Shown: positions 37,333 to 50,136 of the stretch, piece after piece | Position numbering within the stretch: the first letter of the stretch is position 1 | Layout of the letters: the number at the start of each line of letters is the position of its first letter | NCBI GenBank assembly: GCA_905182985.1 | Contig: CAJJDN010000104.1 | Coordinates: forward strand, 60,709-124,708 | DNA: 64,000 bases | DNA from: Paramecium sonneborni | Taxonomy: Eukaryota; Ciliophora; Oligohymenophorea; Peniculida; Parameciidae | Direction of reading: 5' to 3' | Position numbers and translations under genes: made by a program | The notes under the pieces: model-generated | Databases searched by the model: none | What the model was told of the DNA's origin: nothing | What the model saw: only the letters and a program-made list of their open reading frames with translations

Positions 37333-38315
37333 ATACCTAGTCACGATTTATATTTAGATATAAATTGATTATAATATTGATTGGTTATTTTAATAATAGT
37401 ATTTATAATATAAATTAATTAAATAATTTATTTTGAACCGAAAAAGAAGTGTTACTAGTAAATTATTGAAGCCAATATTTTCAAAATTATATAATTTGCA
37501 TAATCCTTAAGCTTATGAACTTCTACACCCTTGAATTTGAAGATTAAGTATTTGAGGGTATTTAATATTCCAATAATTAGATTTAAGAGAGGAAGAGTAG
37601 ATATAAGTTAATGAAGAGCAAATATATGATTATTATTAAAATTCTTACTTCGAATTAGATTAGAATTAAACATTTCTTGGATATTTACAAGAGGAACCAA
37701 TATTAATCTTTGATTGCATAGAAGAAGTGCCAAAAAATAAACCAAATTCAATAGTGAAAAAATCAAAAAAAATAAAAAAATCTGACACAGAAACTGATGT
37801 TCAGAAGCGTAAATCCAATAAACTAAAAATATCGAATAATGTAACAGCTCAACTTTAGTAATGTTAAATGTTAAAAACAATTATTTCTTAAATGGAGGAT
37901 ATGTTGTAATAAACAAAAAGATATATTCTTAATTAATTTCAATAAAAATAAAAACAAGAATGTTTTAAAATTTGAATTATTTTTCACAGAGCCCCAAGCC
38001 TATATTTAAATAAAGATATTTAAAAATCAAATTATTTCTCTTTCAAAATTATAGAGTTTTTATTTTTAATCTTCTTTTTATTCTTCTTTTAATGATAATT
38101 TTCTAACACAATATTATCAATTAATGTTTTAGATACTATTAGAAAAATATGAAAGAATGAAATTGGGACATTTATTATTATTAAAAATTTTATTATTCAA
38201 ATTTTATCATATAAAAAATCAATTAAATTCTATCAATTAATTTGTATATTGAATAGAATGAAAAGAATACTTAAATTTTAAATGTATTTTGCTTTATGAT
38301 TATTTTAGTTAAGAA
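37333..38315. repeat. Direct repeat copy 2 (983 nt) beginning after the N
   Basis: Matches 36349-37331 and then runs into unique sequence at 38316. Confidence 0.95.
37515..37975 (+). CDS. Small hypothetical acidic/Gln-rich protein (copy 2)
   Basis: Same 145-aa gene as 36531-36991, shifted by 984 nt, with the intron at 37558-37580. It sits inside the repeat that abuts the single N, so it should be merged with copy 1 in any gene count. Confidence 0.72.
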
Positions 38316-38483
38316 TTAGTTTATTTAGTTAGATTATTAGGGTATATATAATTTTGGTAATTATCAAATTTTTAATTCAATAATTTTAGAAAAATAAGAA
38401 AGAGTATATAGAAAATAATCTAAAGTATTTAGTTTGGAGAATAAATATATATATAATTTGAAGAAGTAAATTTATAAATATAA

Positions 38484-39956
38484 ATGACAGAGGAAATTGT
38501 AAATTTGTTTGTAACAAAATATGGATCTGGTGATATATAAAAGAATTAATTGCTTTAGTAATCAATATAAAAGGTCTTACTTAAGGAGGGAGCAAATTCT
38601 TAAGTCTTAACAAAATTAAGAAAGAAACTTGGTTAATCTTAATCGCAATAATAATTTTTTCCAGTTTTGGGAAATGGAGAATGTGGATAATCAACAAAGG
38701 CTCCAATAGATTCATAAAGAAAAACATTTGATGGTTTCACAAAACGTGTGTAACCATTTTAAAGAACTTACTTATAATCATTTGATTAAATATCTGAAAC
38801 TTCTGAGAAAGCACCAAAATCAATTTATTATGTAGATAGATAAGATGTATAATATTTTGACGTAATTATAGGAAGATGAATGGGCTGCATTAATGAAATT
38901 TGATGCGTAACTGTATTAAAAGGAATAGGAGAGAAAGAAAGAATTACTTTAATAAAAGAAAGCTTAAATGAAGAAGGAGTTGGATATGTAGTTGAAAATA
39001 AAATAGGAGAGAAAAGAGAGAGAGAAGGATTTAGAAGAGAAATATAATAATTTTTAAAGTGATTTATTGTAAAAGAAAAATGAGTAAGAATAAGAAAAAT
39101 AGATATCAGCAAAAAATAAATTATTGTAATTGTAATCAGAGAGAGATGTTTAGTTAAATAATAAAAAAAAGAAATAGCATAGTGAGGATAGAGAGTTACG
39201 AAATTACAAAAAAGAAATAAGTTAAAGATATTAGGATGAATTGTAGAGATAAATTGATGAAGAAAATAGAATAAAATTAATGAAGAGAGAATATATGTTT
39301 AAAGTAATGAAATAATCAGAAACAGATAAAATGGTAATTTAGTAAAAGTAGAAAGAATAAGAGAGATTAGAGTAGGCAAATTGTGAGAAGTAAGGATTTT
39401 GAATTAATTTATAAATAGATATGGAGAATTACTTGATTAAATAGAATAAAGAAGAATTGAAGAAAATAGAAAAAAGAAAGAAAAAGTTGATAAAAATAAT
39501 GCTTGGAGTGAATCATAATTATTAAGATATAAATTAGAAAAAGAGGATGATCATAAAATGTAGTATTGGAAAACAATAGAAGAATAGAAGTTTTTAGAGG
39601 AAGAATAAAAGAAGAAAAATAGAGTGAATGAACTTAAATAGAAAACAATTTAATCATTAGAATAATCAATAAAACTTAAATAAATAAAGAAATTATAAGA
39701 GAAAGAATTAGATAATTTATAAGGTTAGGTATGGAAATAAGATACAGAAAGATTCTTTTAAGAAGAATAAGATAAATTGGATTAAATAAAAAAAGTGAAA
39801 ATAGAACATAAGAAAATACTGTAAAAATAGATGTAAGATAAAATAAAACCTGAAAGAGGAGAAAAGATGAGTATTCCAGAGCTTTTATAGAACAAAGCAA
39901 TTTTAAAAACAATTAAAGAGAAGGATATTTATGATTTAGAGAAAACAGTTGTTTGA
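38484..39956 (+). CDS. Trichohyalin/plectin-like coiled-coil protein, probable ciliary component
   Basis: Introns of 25 nt (38847-38871) and 29 nt (39390-39418) give 472 aa. The first ~120 residues are Gln/Ser-rich without coiled coil. From about residue 120 (EDEWAALMKFDAQLYQKEQE) to the end the protein is an almost unbroken charged helix, rich in Glu, Lys, Arg and Gln, of the trichohyalin/plectin-homology type found in many axonemal and basal-body proteins such as CFAP45 and CFAP53. I cannot assign it to one orthologue. The ciliary role is inferred from composition. Confidence 0.82.
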
Positions 39957-40070
39957 TTTATGGATTAAATATGTTATTATATTAATTAAATTTATATTTG
40001 ATACTAATTTAGAATGTAAAATATATATATAAATATAATATAAATATATTATTAATATTTTTAATTTTTT

Positions 40071-41058
40071 ATGCTTTCGACATAAGTTTTCAATTCATTT
40101 GCTTAAAGATAAAGTAATGGGATAATAAAGTTATTGGCATATGGAGTATTCTTTGGAGGTGCATATGGTTGTGCATGGCATTAATGGAAGGGTGCTTAAT
40201 AAAAATAATTATACGAGAAGGTAGAGAATGAGATAACAGAATGGAAACCAGTAACAATAAATGGATTGAATGCTTCAAGATATCCATGGGCTAGTAATAT
40301 AAGATAATGGGAATATAGATTAGTGAAATTATATGGATATTTCAGAGTATGAAATTGGATAGTTATAATATTATAGGATGAAAGATTTTTTGTAAGAAGA
40401 GAAAGAGAGGGAAGAGATGGTTTTTTAGTATTTGCACCATTTGTAACAGCCTTATAATTTAATGACACAGAATAAGATCCAGAATAAACAACTAAATCAT
40501 AAGTAATGGTAAATTTAGGTTGGGTACCTAAAGATAATATAAGTGATATTTAAATGGGTTAAGAACCTATTGGAACAACAGTAATTAATTAAATAATAAA
40601 TTAGACATATGAAAATGTTCCACATAATGAAGATGATGATTAATTAACAGGATTCAATAGAAATGTATTAAATATGGAAGAAGATTATTAAATGCCATTT
40701 GTTGAATTTGTTGGCATGGTAAGAAGAGGAGAAGAAGAAGATGTTTTAAAAGGACGTAGAAATTGGCCAAGAGAAGGAGTATATAATTATATTGATTTGT
40801 GGTTCATGTCAAGATTATATAGATCATTCAATTTGGTATGATTTATCTAATAAACTTATATAGACAGATTGTTCATCTGCATATATTGAAAGATTAGTAT
40901 AAGAATATGATGAAGAATCAGCTAATTTATATCCTATTCCTGCTACTAAAGACAACTTTGATAAACCATTGCCTACTCCATAAACACATTAAGCATATTC
41001 ATTATTTTTTGGACTATCTTCTATTATGTCGTTAGCATTATTAGCCATAAGAAGATGA
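40071..41058 (+). CDS. SURF1: SURF1-like cytochrome c oxidase assembly protein
   Basis: Introns of 30 nt (40347-40376) and 28 nt (40836-40863) give 309 aa. The protein has the SURF1/Shy1 plan: an N-terminal presequence-like region, a membrane helix at about residues 22-40 (LLAYGVFFGGAYGCAWHQW), a central intermembrane-space domain, and a C-terminal helix (SLFFGLSSIMSLALLAIRR). Family landmarks include YRLVKLYGYFRDERFFVRR, VNLGWVPKDN, VRRGEEED, and NYIDLWFMS. SURF1 sits in the inner mitochondrial membrane and promotes haem insertion into COX1. It is encoded in the same direction as, and 80 nt upstream of, CKS1. Confidence 0.9.
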
Positions 41059-41138
41059 TTTATTCAATATAGTATATAAAACAAAATATATCACCCTTAA
41101 ACATATTAATTTAAATTTAATTAATTAACTACTATTTT

Positions 41139-41442
41139 ATGCCTCATTATCCTGAAGAAATTGAATATTCTGATAAATATCAAGATGATTTCTATGAATA
41201 TCGACATGTTATTTTACCAAAGCACATATTCAAAAAATTAACAAAAGGTATTAAATTATATAAATAAATCAGGTAAATTACTTAATGAAATGGAATGGAG
41301 AGGTTTAGGAGTTTAACAATCTAGAGGATGGATTCATTATGAATGTCATAGACCTGAACCTCATATTTTACTATTTAGAAGACCTAAAGGAACTGATCCA
41401 AACACTGGATTACCTCCTTAAGGATTTTCTGCACCTTATTGA
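41139..41442 (+). CDS. CKS1: Cyclin-dependent kinase regulatory subunit CKS1/Suc1
   Basis: A 25-nt intron (41248-41272) gives 92 aa, the usual size of the family. Conserved blocks are present: [56 protein letters not shown]. These include the anion-binding Arg and Trp residues that bind phosphorylated CDK substrates and the HxPEPH hinge that allows beta-strand exchange. CKS proteins bind CDKs and help processive substrate phosphorylation. Confidence 0.97.
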
Positions 41443-41721
41443 TTTAGTTTAAATTATCTATAAAAACTATCTTTTTATCTTCTTATCACTTCAAATTTTT
41501 AATTAGAAAATTATTATTTTTATTTCTTCAATTTTTTTTAACACTGCTCCATAAATTTCTCTCTTCTTTCATTTTATTATAATTACATTTTTATATTTAT
41601 ATATTATTATTAAATATTTCTATTTATACCTTTGTATTAAAGATCTATTAAAGAATCTTTAATTTCAAATCTATAAATTATTTCATGAGATTTAATACAA
41701 ATACTATACAATATTATTAAC

Positions 41722-43759
41722 TCAATTAATTTTTCCACTAATCAATTAAGTTGTTACGCCACTTTTTCTTTAACGTACAGGAGACATACTGGTGAATCCA
41801 ACTTTCTAACTACTATTATATATGAAAAAGTCTAAATATGGATTTGGATCCTACTCATTTAATTAAAATATAAATTGATTTAAGTCTTCATATATTTTAA
41901 ATTATATCTTTGTTTTAGATATAGCATTTCTAAATGAAAGTGGATCAGGAATATGTTTCAAATTTTTATCTTAGAATTCTATTTGATTATTAGGACCAAT
42001 TTATGAAATTAAATACTAAGCTAATGGAAGACCCAATGTACTAAAAGGTTCTGTACTTCCATCTAAATAAACCCCTATTTTCTATTATTGTTATTATAAA
42101 GTTTAATCAAGTTCAAGATAGGGCATTTAACTTTAAGTTACTTTTTTTGTTGTAACATTGATATTATGAAATTAATCACTCAAATTTTATATGTTTTCAT
42201 AATAATGATTTACACCCCAATTTCTATTTTTGTGATCTGTAAATGTAGCTGCTTTCTTTAAAGCCTCTTAAATTTTATTTGGAATATTCAAAAGTTGATG
42301 TTACATCGTAATTAATAAACATGCTGGATTCGAATGAATTCTTTTAAATTTTATTTAAATTGGAAAACCTAATGGATGTATTTCATAAAGTTATTTCTCA
42401 TCATTCGTATTTATTGCAAGCATTAATCTTATAAACTCAGAAATACTCAATATAACTGAAATCATTTTAGATCTATCTGTCTTTAAACAAATATCAAATA
42501 ATAATTATTTGTTTGAAAATTTTAAATCTTCTTTTAATTAATTGATTAAATCTATTAAATTAAATTAGTTGACATTATATTTTAATTTATTATAGATAAT
42601 TTTAGTAATATTCAAAATGTTTAAACTTTGATTAAATAATATATAACTATTACTAATTTAATTATTGATATGATATAATTATTATGAATTTGCTGATTAT
42701 TTAAAGAATTTTAATAGATTAATTTAATCTTTGATATAATTTAAGCACATTTTACTATGATTGACAAGTTATTAATCTCTCCATTTTAATTAATGAGTGA
42801 AAAAATCAAATAAATCACCTCCTTCTTCAATGAATAATAATAAAATGGTAGGTTCTATAGTATTAAAATAGATTTTAGTAATTTGAAATTACCATTTTTT
42901 ATCATTATTATTGAATCTTCCAACAAATTTAGTTATTTAATTATTTGATTATTTTTAGAGAAGATCTTTAATTAAGACATCTTCAAAATTAAAAGCTTTT
43001 TGATTGATACCTTCTAATGGTTAGATATTGGAATCTCTTAAGAATTCTCTAAATTTTTGATCTGAATTTAAATTAAATGTTTCTTTCATAACCTTATTTA
43101 TTTTGTCCATTTTTAACTGAGCTTATTTGTTATCATATTTAACAAGTACAACCCATGCTGGTAGTTGTTCTTCAATCAAATTCTCATAAAGAATTTAAGA
43201 CCTAAAAGCTAAGTAATGTTAACGTCGTTTCATTTCTGTCTGATAACGGAGGAAAATAAAATAAATACATAATAGACTATAAGTAATGAGAGGTACTAAT
43301 TATTATTAGAGAAATGACATTTCAGCAGCTTAACTAAATAGAAATATTACTGATTGTGTAATAAATTTATTGCCTTACAAATAGAGACCTTTAGAATAAT
43401 ATAAAAGTATTACATAATTTAGCAGCACCCACTTCCAAATAGAGAGTTTAACCATAGTTCAACCATATGTAAATATCAATTAATATACTCACAATGATCA
43501 AATTTAAGCTTTTTATATACTCTCTTTGCATAGGGTATCTTCTAAAAAAGAAAAGCATGGTTAATTCAATACAGAGTGTGACTGATGTTGTAATTAAGTA
43601 GATAATGTTCTGAGTGTAATTGATTAGGTTGAGTATCAAATATATTGAGAAGGTAGACAATGTTATTTCATACATTATTTGATTTTAATCAATGATCCAA
43701 AGCTTAAAAGATTATTCGAGTTCAAATGAATTAAATGTTAATGTATACTTTTTAATCAT
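41722..43759 (-). CDS. Histidine-kinase-like membrane protein with degenerate catalytic motifs
   Basis: ATG 43759 (MIKKYTLTFNSFELEQSFKL) opens a frame with three or four membrane helices that runs to about 43440. The rest of the protein continues in another frame to TGA 41722; no intron explains the change, so one base is probably wrong or lost near 43445. After the helices comes a PAS-like region (LPAWVVLVKYDN), then a helical pair where a DHp domain would be (LVNHSKMCLNYIKDQINLL), then a region ending in a GHKL-like glycine motif (FSTLGLPLAQYLISQIG). The H-box lacks the usual HE-x-R-x-P context and no clear N-box Asn is visible, so it may be a signalling scaffold rather than an active kinase. 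About 670 aa. Confidence 0.68.
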
Positions 43760-44024
43760 AATAATATTAATAATAATTTTAATATTTAAAGTTAGTTATA
43801 TGATTATTTATGAGATAATAAATAAATTATTCATCAGTTAACAAGAACTTATTAATTTAAGTATATTAAATATTATAATATATTTGTTATCAATATTATA
43901 TATTCGTAAAGAAATTAATCTAGAAGATTTATTAAAATGACGATTTACATCTGATAAAATATGATAGATAAGAATTATTTAAGGTTTTCTTCACTAAACT
44001 TAAGAATTATTATATAAACTCAAG

Positions 44025-47000
44025 ATGTTTTTACTTTTGTTTTCACTAAATATAGTGATAAAATCTACTACGATCATAGAACTTATAGAAGGAGCTCCTT
44101 GGATTCCAAATAATTGGATTGCTGATGATCTAGCAATTTATGAAACTTAATACATTTGTAATGATCTTAACGGACCATATCTTGGATTAATAGGTAAAAA
44201 CCTACACAAATAATTGTCTGATTTAGGAGCTCATAGTGAATTATACATCTCTTTGGATATATTATTCACAGGTAAGTGGGAGACTCCTAATAACTTTAAA
44301 ATTAATATCGACTCTACTAACATTTATTCTGAAAGTGCTATATCTTCAAGTACCTTCTAAGTATCAAGTACATACTGTAAATCAAATATAATTGAGTAAT
44401 ATTTTTGATATATATAAAGTACTGTTGCCACTCAATAAAAGTTAATCACAATTTACGAGAGTATTTCTCATTCTAAAAGAAATCCTTTAATTGAAATAAA
44501 AGGATCTTTCGATTGTTTGGGTATTGATATCTGTTAAATGGTATCTATAAAGAATTTAGTGATATTTGCAACAGAATGTCATTTCAGTTGTAAAACTTGT
44601 TCTGGACCCAATATAGATTAATGTTTAAGTTGTCCTTTTGGTTCTATAGATTCTGGTAGATGTTATTGTTAATCTGGACTTTACTAATATGATAATAAAT
44701 GTGTTCTATAATGTCCATAATACTACATTGCTAATCTAGATAATTAGTGTTTAATACAATGTTCATTAAATTGTAAAATATGTGGAAATAATTCATGTAA
44801 TTAATGTGAAAAAGGTTACCTTATACATTTAGGCAAATGTGTAAAAGAATGTCCTAGTAATAGTTAATTTGATAATATTAATACATGTGTAGACTATTTG
44901 GAAATGAAATAATATGGTATTTATTTATGAATATATAATTTTAGGATCTGAATATTTAGGAAATTATTTCAATAGTTTAGATACTAATTATTACTTATAA
45001 GTGAATAAATTTGAATTTTCATAATCTTTCGCATATTCTCTATAGACTTAATAAAAATATTCAATTTACAAAGAGAAATTATTTTTAGGTGGTTTTGGAG
45101 TTTGGAGTGAAGGATATTTTAGTATTAGTTTTTATGGTCTAAATTCACATAATCATTTAAGAATATATTTAGAAGTATGGTTTATAGATAAATGGTTAAA
45201 TGAAAATTTTCAGATTGTTGTTGATGGTATAATTGTTTATGAAAAAAACGTCAAAAATATAGATTCAAATTTATTTTATGGATCCTACCCTGATTCAATT
45301 GAATATATTGAACTGGATATTATACACATTTCTAATGATGTTAATATACGATTTATATCAAATTTAATGAAGTCTCCTTTTGAAGGTAGTGTAGGTATAA
45401 CAAATTTACATATATTAATTGATTATTGTGATTTTAATTGTGTTTTATGTACTAATAGTTAATGTTCATAATGTGAATCAGGTTATTAATTAGTTAATAA
45501 TAAATGTGCTAAATGTGATAGCACTTATAATAGAAAATCAGATTGTACTTGTTTAGATGGTTATTATGAAAATAACTAAGCTAAATGTATGCAATGTAGA
45601 TCAGAATGTTAGAATTGTTTAGATCTAGATACATGTTTAGATTGTAAATTAGGATCTCATTTAATTAAATAACCATTATGTTAATCTTGTGAAAATGGAT
45701 ATTATTATAATGATGCAATGTGCCTTACTTGTCAATATAATTGTTAAACATGCACAACCTATAACAGTTGTGTGTAATGTGCAAATGGATTCGTGAATCC
45801 GCCATAATGTTAATGTCAAAATGGTATCTATATTTTAATTAATTCTAATAGGGTATTTTGAAGACTCATCAAATTAATGTTAAAAATGTAGTTAATAATG
45901 TCAAACTTGCATTCAATATGGAGATCTTTGTACATCCTGTTCTGGTAATAGAATATCATTACCTGATTGTTCTTGTCCAAACTATTCAATTCAAATTGAA
46001 AACTCTATCTGGTGTACAAGTAACCAAATTAAATATAACCTTTTAGCTTGTAGTATTGCCAGTCTAACTATTTCATTAAATTATGATTCCACTATTTTAA
46101 TTATCAATTTTGTGTGGAATATCAAAGATTTATATACAAATTGCAATCATCTGTTTAAGTCATAAACTCTTGAGTTGTTTGGTAAAAATCCTTTATGTTT
46201 TAAAGAGAATAATAAGATTAATGTAAAGTTAGGATTAAAAGCTAATTTAAAATCTGGTGATCTCATTGAATTTAATCCCAATATTATTCAATTCGAAAAA
46301 TGCTCTACTAATATCTAAGCTTTTTATAATAATGAATTTAGGATTATTGGATAAGCTGATTAAGTTAAAGATAAGATATAATTCCTTTAAAATAGAATTT
46401 ATCTATCACGTTGTCAAAAACAGAATCTATTACTCTCATTTTTGAATTTGAATAATTTCTAATTATTATCCTGGAATTTGATATGGTTTCAAAAATAAGA
46501 TCTTAAATTAAATGATTTTATGGATTTTTTAAATTAATAAATTAAATCCAATCCTTTTACTTAATATTTTACATTTACTGGAAATATCTTAGAAGAAGAA
46601 AATGAAATAATAATAGAACTTCAATATGCAAATTTGGCTAATTAAATTTACTAGTCATAGTTGATTATAGTTTAAGAATTTGGTAAAATCACAACCGAAA
46701 TTATTTATTAATAAACACCTTTTTAATTAAAGTAAGAAATTCAAATTTCAATAAATTCATATAATTGTCCATCATAAATGTTTCAAAATAATGATAGAGT
46801 TAATTATCTAATATAATTAGACGGTTAATTGTATTCATAAGAAAATTTTATTGGATAGTACTATATTTTTACTCTTAAACCATATTCTTTAAAAGTAGGA
46901 GTATATAATCTTAACATTAAAACACTTTTATAGGATAGGATAATTAATGAATAAATAATTAATTTACAAATAGTGGATAATATTGAAAGATTAATATTGA

Positions 47001-50000
47001 AATCAACAAGTCTATCTTTTTATTATAGAGAATAGATAAATTTAGAGGCTTATGTAACAAATGGTTTAGGGAATGAGAAATTTGTTTGGGAATGTTTTGA
47101 TGTTATAGATAATGAATTATGTAAAAGGAATAATGAAATTTTAAATATGGGTTATGAGAGTAAGGTTATTATTCCTGCAGATACTTTCAATCCATTTTAG
47201 ACAATTTTAATATCAGTGGCATATAGATATATGAAGGAACAAATATAATTGTAGATAGTTGAAACAGAAGTACCAAAATTAGATTATGAAACAGACTTAG
47301 ATATTTATTCAGGATATATTAATTTTTATGATCAGATAAATATTAAGTTAAGATTTATAGATGAGAATGTGAATCCAGATACTTTAAAATATATAGGATT
47401 GTTATATACAAATGAGAGAATTATATCTCAATTTAATTTTGATTATTTGGAATTTAGTATGAAAATTTGGGATTACTTGAGATTGAATGATTTATCAGAG
47501 AAATTGACATTAAAAATTACTGTTCACAATCCAAATTTCTTTTAGCCTTCTACTATATTAATGAATTTATATATAAATATACCTCCTAGATAATGTATAG
47601 TTGATATATAGCCATAAATTGGTTTATCACTTTTAACAGATTTTACAATTTCAACAAAAGGTTGTTTTGATGTAAATTAATTTCTATAATACAGAATACT
47701 TTTATATTAGAATATTTCTGATTTAAATTATGATAATTCTATAGGATAATTGTATAAAGGAGTTGTATTGAATCCTTATTAATATGATCCTGTTTACACA
47801 ACTAAGTTGGTAGGAAAGGGTGAAACTTATTTAGTTGTATAAGTGAAGGATATTTTGAATGGTATCAGTAATTTTACAAAAAGTGTAAATGTAACATCAA
47901 CTTAGACAGATTAAGTTTAATCAATGACATTTGGTTAATCAGATTTAAAATCTTCTATTTTATTTATGTTGAATTCTGAAAATAACAATGAATCATTCCC
48001 TTAATAATAAAATGATAAAACACTTTAAAGCACATTATAATAAAGTGAATGTAATTGTGAATTTGATGTGAATTAGCACTTATATCTTAAAAGATTAGTG
48101 GTTCAGTAGAGTTAATCTTTAACATATGATTAAATAAATTAAGAAATAGATAAATCAAAAATTAGACTTAATGAGATTGAATAGCTAATGAAATAATAGA
48201 TTAAAGTAACTGATAACAGTTATGATCAATCATAGTAATTAATATAAAATGTGTTTTTACATGAAGAGGTCTTAGGATATGTATAATACATTTCTGAGTT
48301 ATTTAATAAAAATTAGATATCTACTTAGTTTAGAAGAAGATTGATTGAAAACTAAAATACAATTAAAGCTAATAATCATTAAATAGTAGATTCCCTCAAT
48401 ATCATTACATAAATTTAATTGAATTAATAAAAGATTAATAGTAAGAGAATATCTATACAGACTAACGGATTTAATCTAACTACGTAAAGAGTTACATCTA
48501 AATAATTATAATCAGCAATAGGAAATGTTTTAACACCATCTGAATAATATGTAGATGATGAATAAATTGATAATTAGTAAGATTAAAATACAACCATTTT
48601 TTAGTATTAATTAATAAAGTATACTTCTAATCCTTATCTTTATGATGATGATTTTATGGAGATCAATAAAAATCATACTAATTAAATTCTTTATGATCCA
48701 AAAGTAATATTTGAAGAAAATCAAACTTAATTAATTGATGTTAAGTCTAATTTAGTTTATGAATTTCCAAAAAAGAGTGAAAAATAATAATTTTATGAAT
48801 GTGTAATGAAATTAGAAGATTCATGGAGTTTAGATGCTTGTAAAACTATTGAATAAGAATTTAAGACTATTTGTTAATGTTAAAAAATATCTATGATAAC
48901 TCTAATTGAAGCAATGTAATAATTAGCAGATGAATTATCTTAATTCTTTTCAAAGGATACAATTAATTTAATAAACAAATGTCATTATGAATTAATGTTA
49001 TTTACTTATATAGTAATGTTATTTACATTAATTTTCATAATATTTTTAAAAATAGGACATAAATTGGATTAATAGAAATAGAATTCAGGATCATTTTATT
49101 CGGCTAAAGTTATGCCATAATCTTGGGAAGATTTTCCAGATAAAGAAAGAGCTGGTAGTATAGATGAATTAGCATAATTAGAATAATAAGAAGGTTAACG
49201 TTAAATAAAATAAGCTAATTATCATACTAAAACAAGTAGTATTAAAATTTAAAATACCAAACCTTCTCAAGAATTTATGTAAAATCGTTAAATAGATTCT
49301 GCATGTTCAAGTAAACGTAGCATGGCTATAGATTCAAATGGACATTCTGGAAAGGCTATCGAAGAAACAGAAGGAAATTAATTATCTGGCACACCTATTT
49401 TAGATGAACAAAAAGAATAAAACTCTCCTAAAAGAGAGGATTCAATCTTTAACTCTATTCATAATAAATAAGTCAAATTTCATTAAGGATTCTATCTTTA
49501 TTTCAAAGTAGATATTATTATTTATATTTAGATTAATCATGTTCTACTAAGTCTCTATTATCTATATAATGAATAATAATCTAGAGTATATAGAACAATT
49601 ATTGTTTATATGTCAATCATCGGCGAAATTTGTATTCTAACATTCTTTGGAGAAGTATATATCATTAATTAAAAATTTTAGATAATTAGTTTAAATACAA
49701 TTATAGCTTTGTCTATATTACAATCCATATTTGGATTACTCTTTTGTAAATTGTTTTCATTCCTCATTCATAATACAATTAAGTTTTTTAAGATTATAGG
49801 ATTCACTTTAATTTTATTTGCTGTTTCATTTTTCTATTTCATTTTACTTGGAAGTTTGGCTCGTTATAAGTCTATATAAGAATCCTAATATTGGGCATTA
49901 GCTTATTTAACAAGTTTTATCTTGAATTACATGATATATTCTCTTTTAGTTTAATTTGCCATGTTCTCATTTTTGAACCAGTTTTAAAACTAAGAGAGAG

Positions 50001-50092
50001 TCAAAGTAATAATTTATAGTATTATTTTATAGAAACTTATGAAATATATACTTGAAGAAAAGGTTTACCAAGAATTATATGGGAAATCATGA
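44025..50092 (+). CDS. Giant Cys-rich (furin-like repeat) receptor-like membrane protein
   Basis: Three introns (44396-44419, 44917-44944, 45824-45851; 24, 28 and 28 nt) give 1,995 aa exactly in frame. There is a signal peptide (MFLLLFSLNIVIKS). Two clusters of furin/growth-factor-receptor-type repeats follow (CHFSCKTCSGPNIDQCLSC, CSLNCKICGNNSC, later CRSECQNC and CQYNCQTC), separated by a jelly-roll-like domain. A long beta-rich region of about 900 residues resembles REJ/PKD-type ectodomains, and a possible GPS-like CNC site lies near 48050. The C terminus has about five membrane helices and a Ser/Gln-rich cytosolic loop. The layout recalls polycystin-1-like receptors, but the REJ and GPS assignments are tentative. 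Confidence 0.82.
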
Positions 50093-50136
50093 TTTATTTA
50101 TAAGAACTTTATAAGAATAATAATTAATATAATTTT

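Noticed and set aside
36624..37880. 90-aa minus-strand membrane-like ORFs seen twice
   Set aside because: They are shadows of the plus-strand 145-aa gene, which has a better composition, an intron and a natural start and stop.
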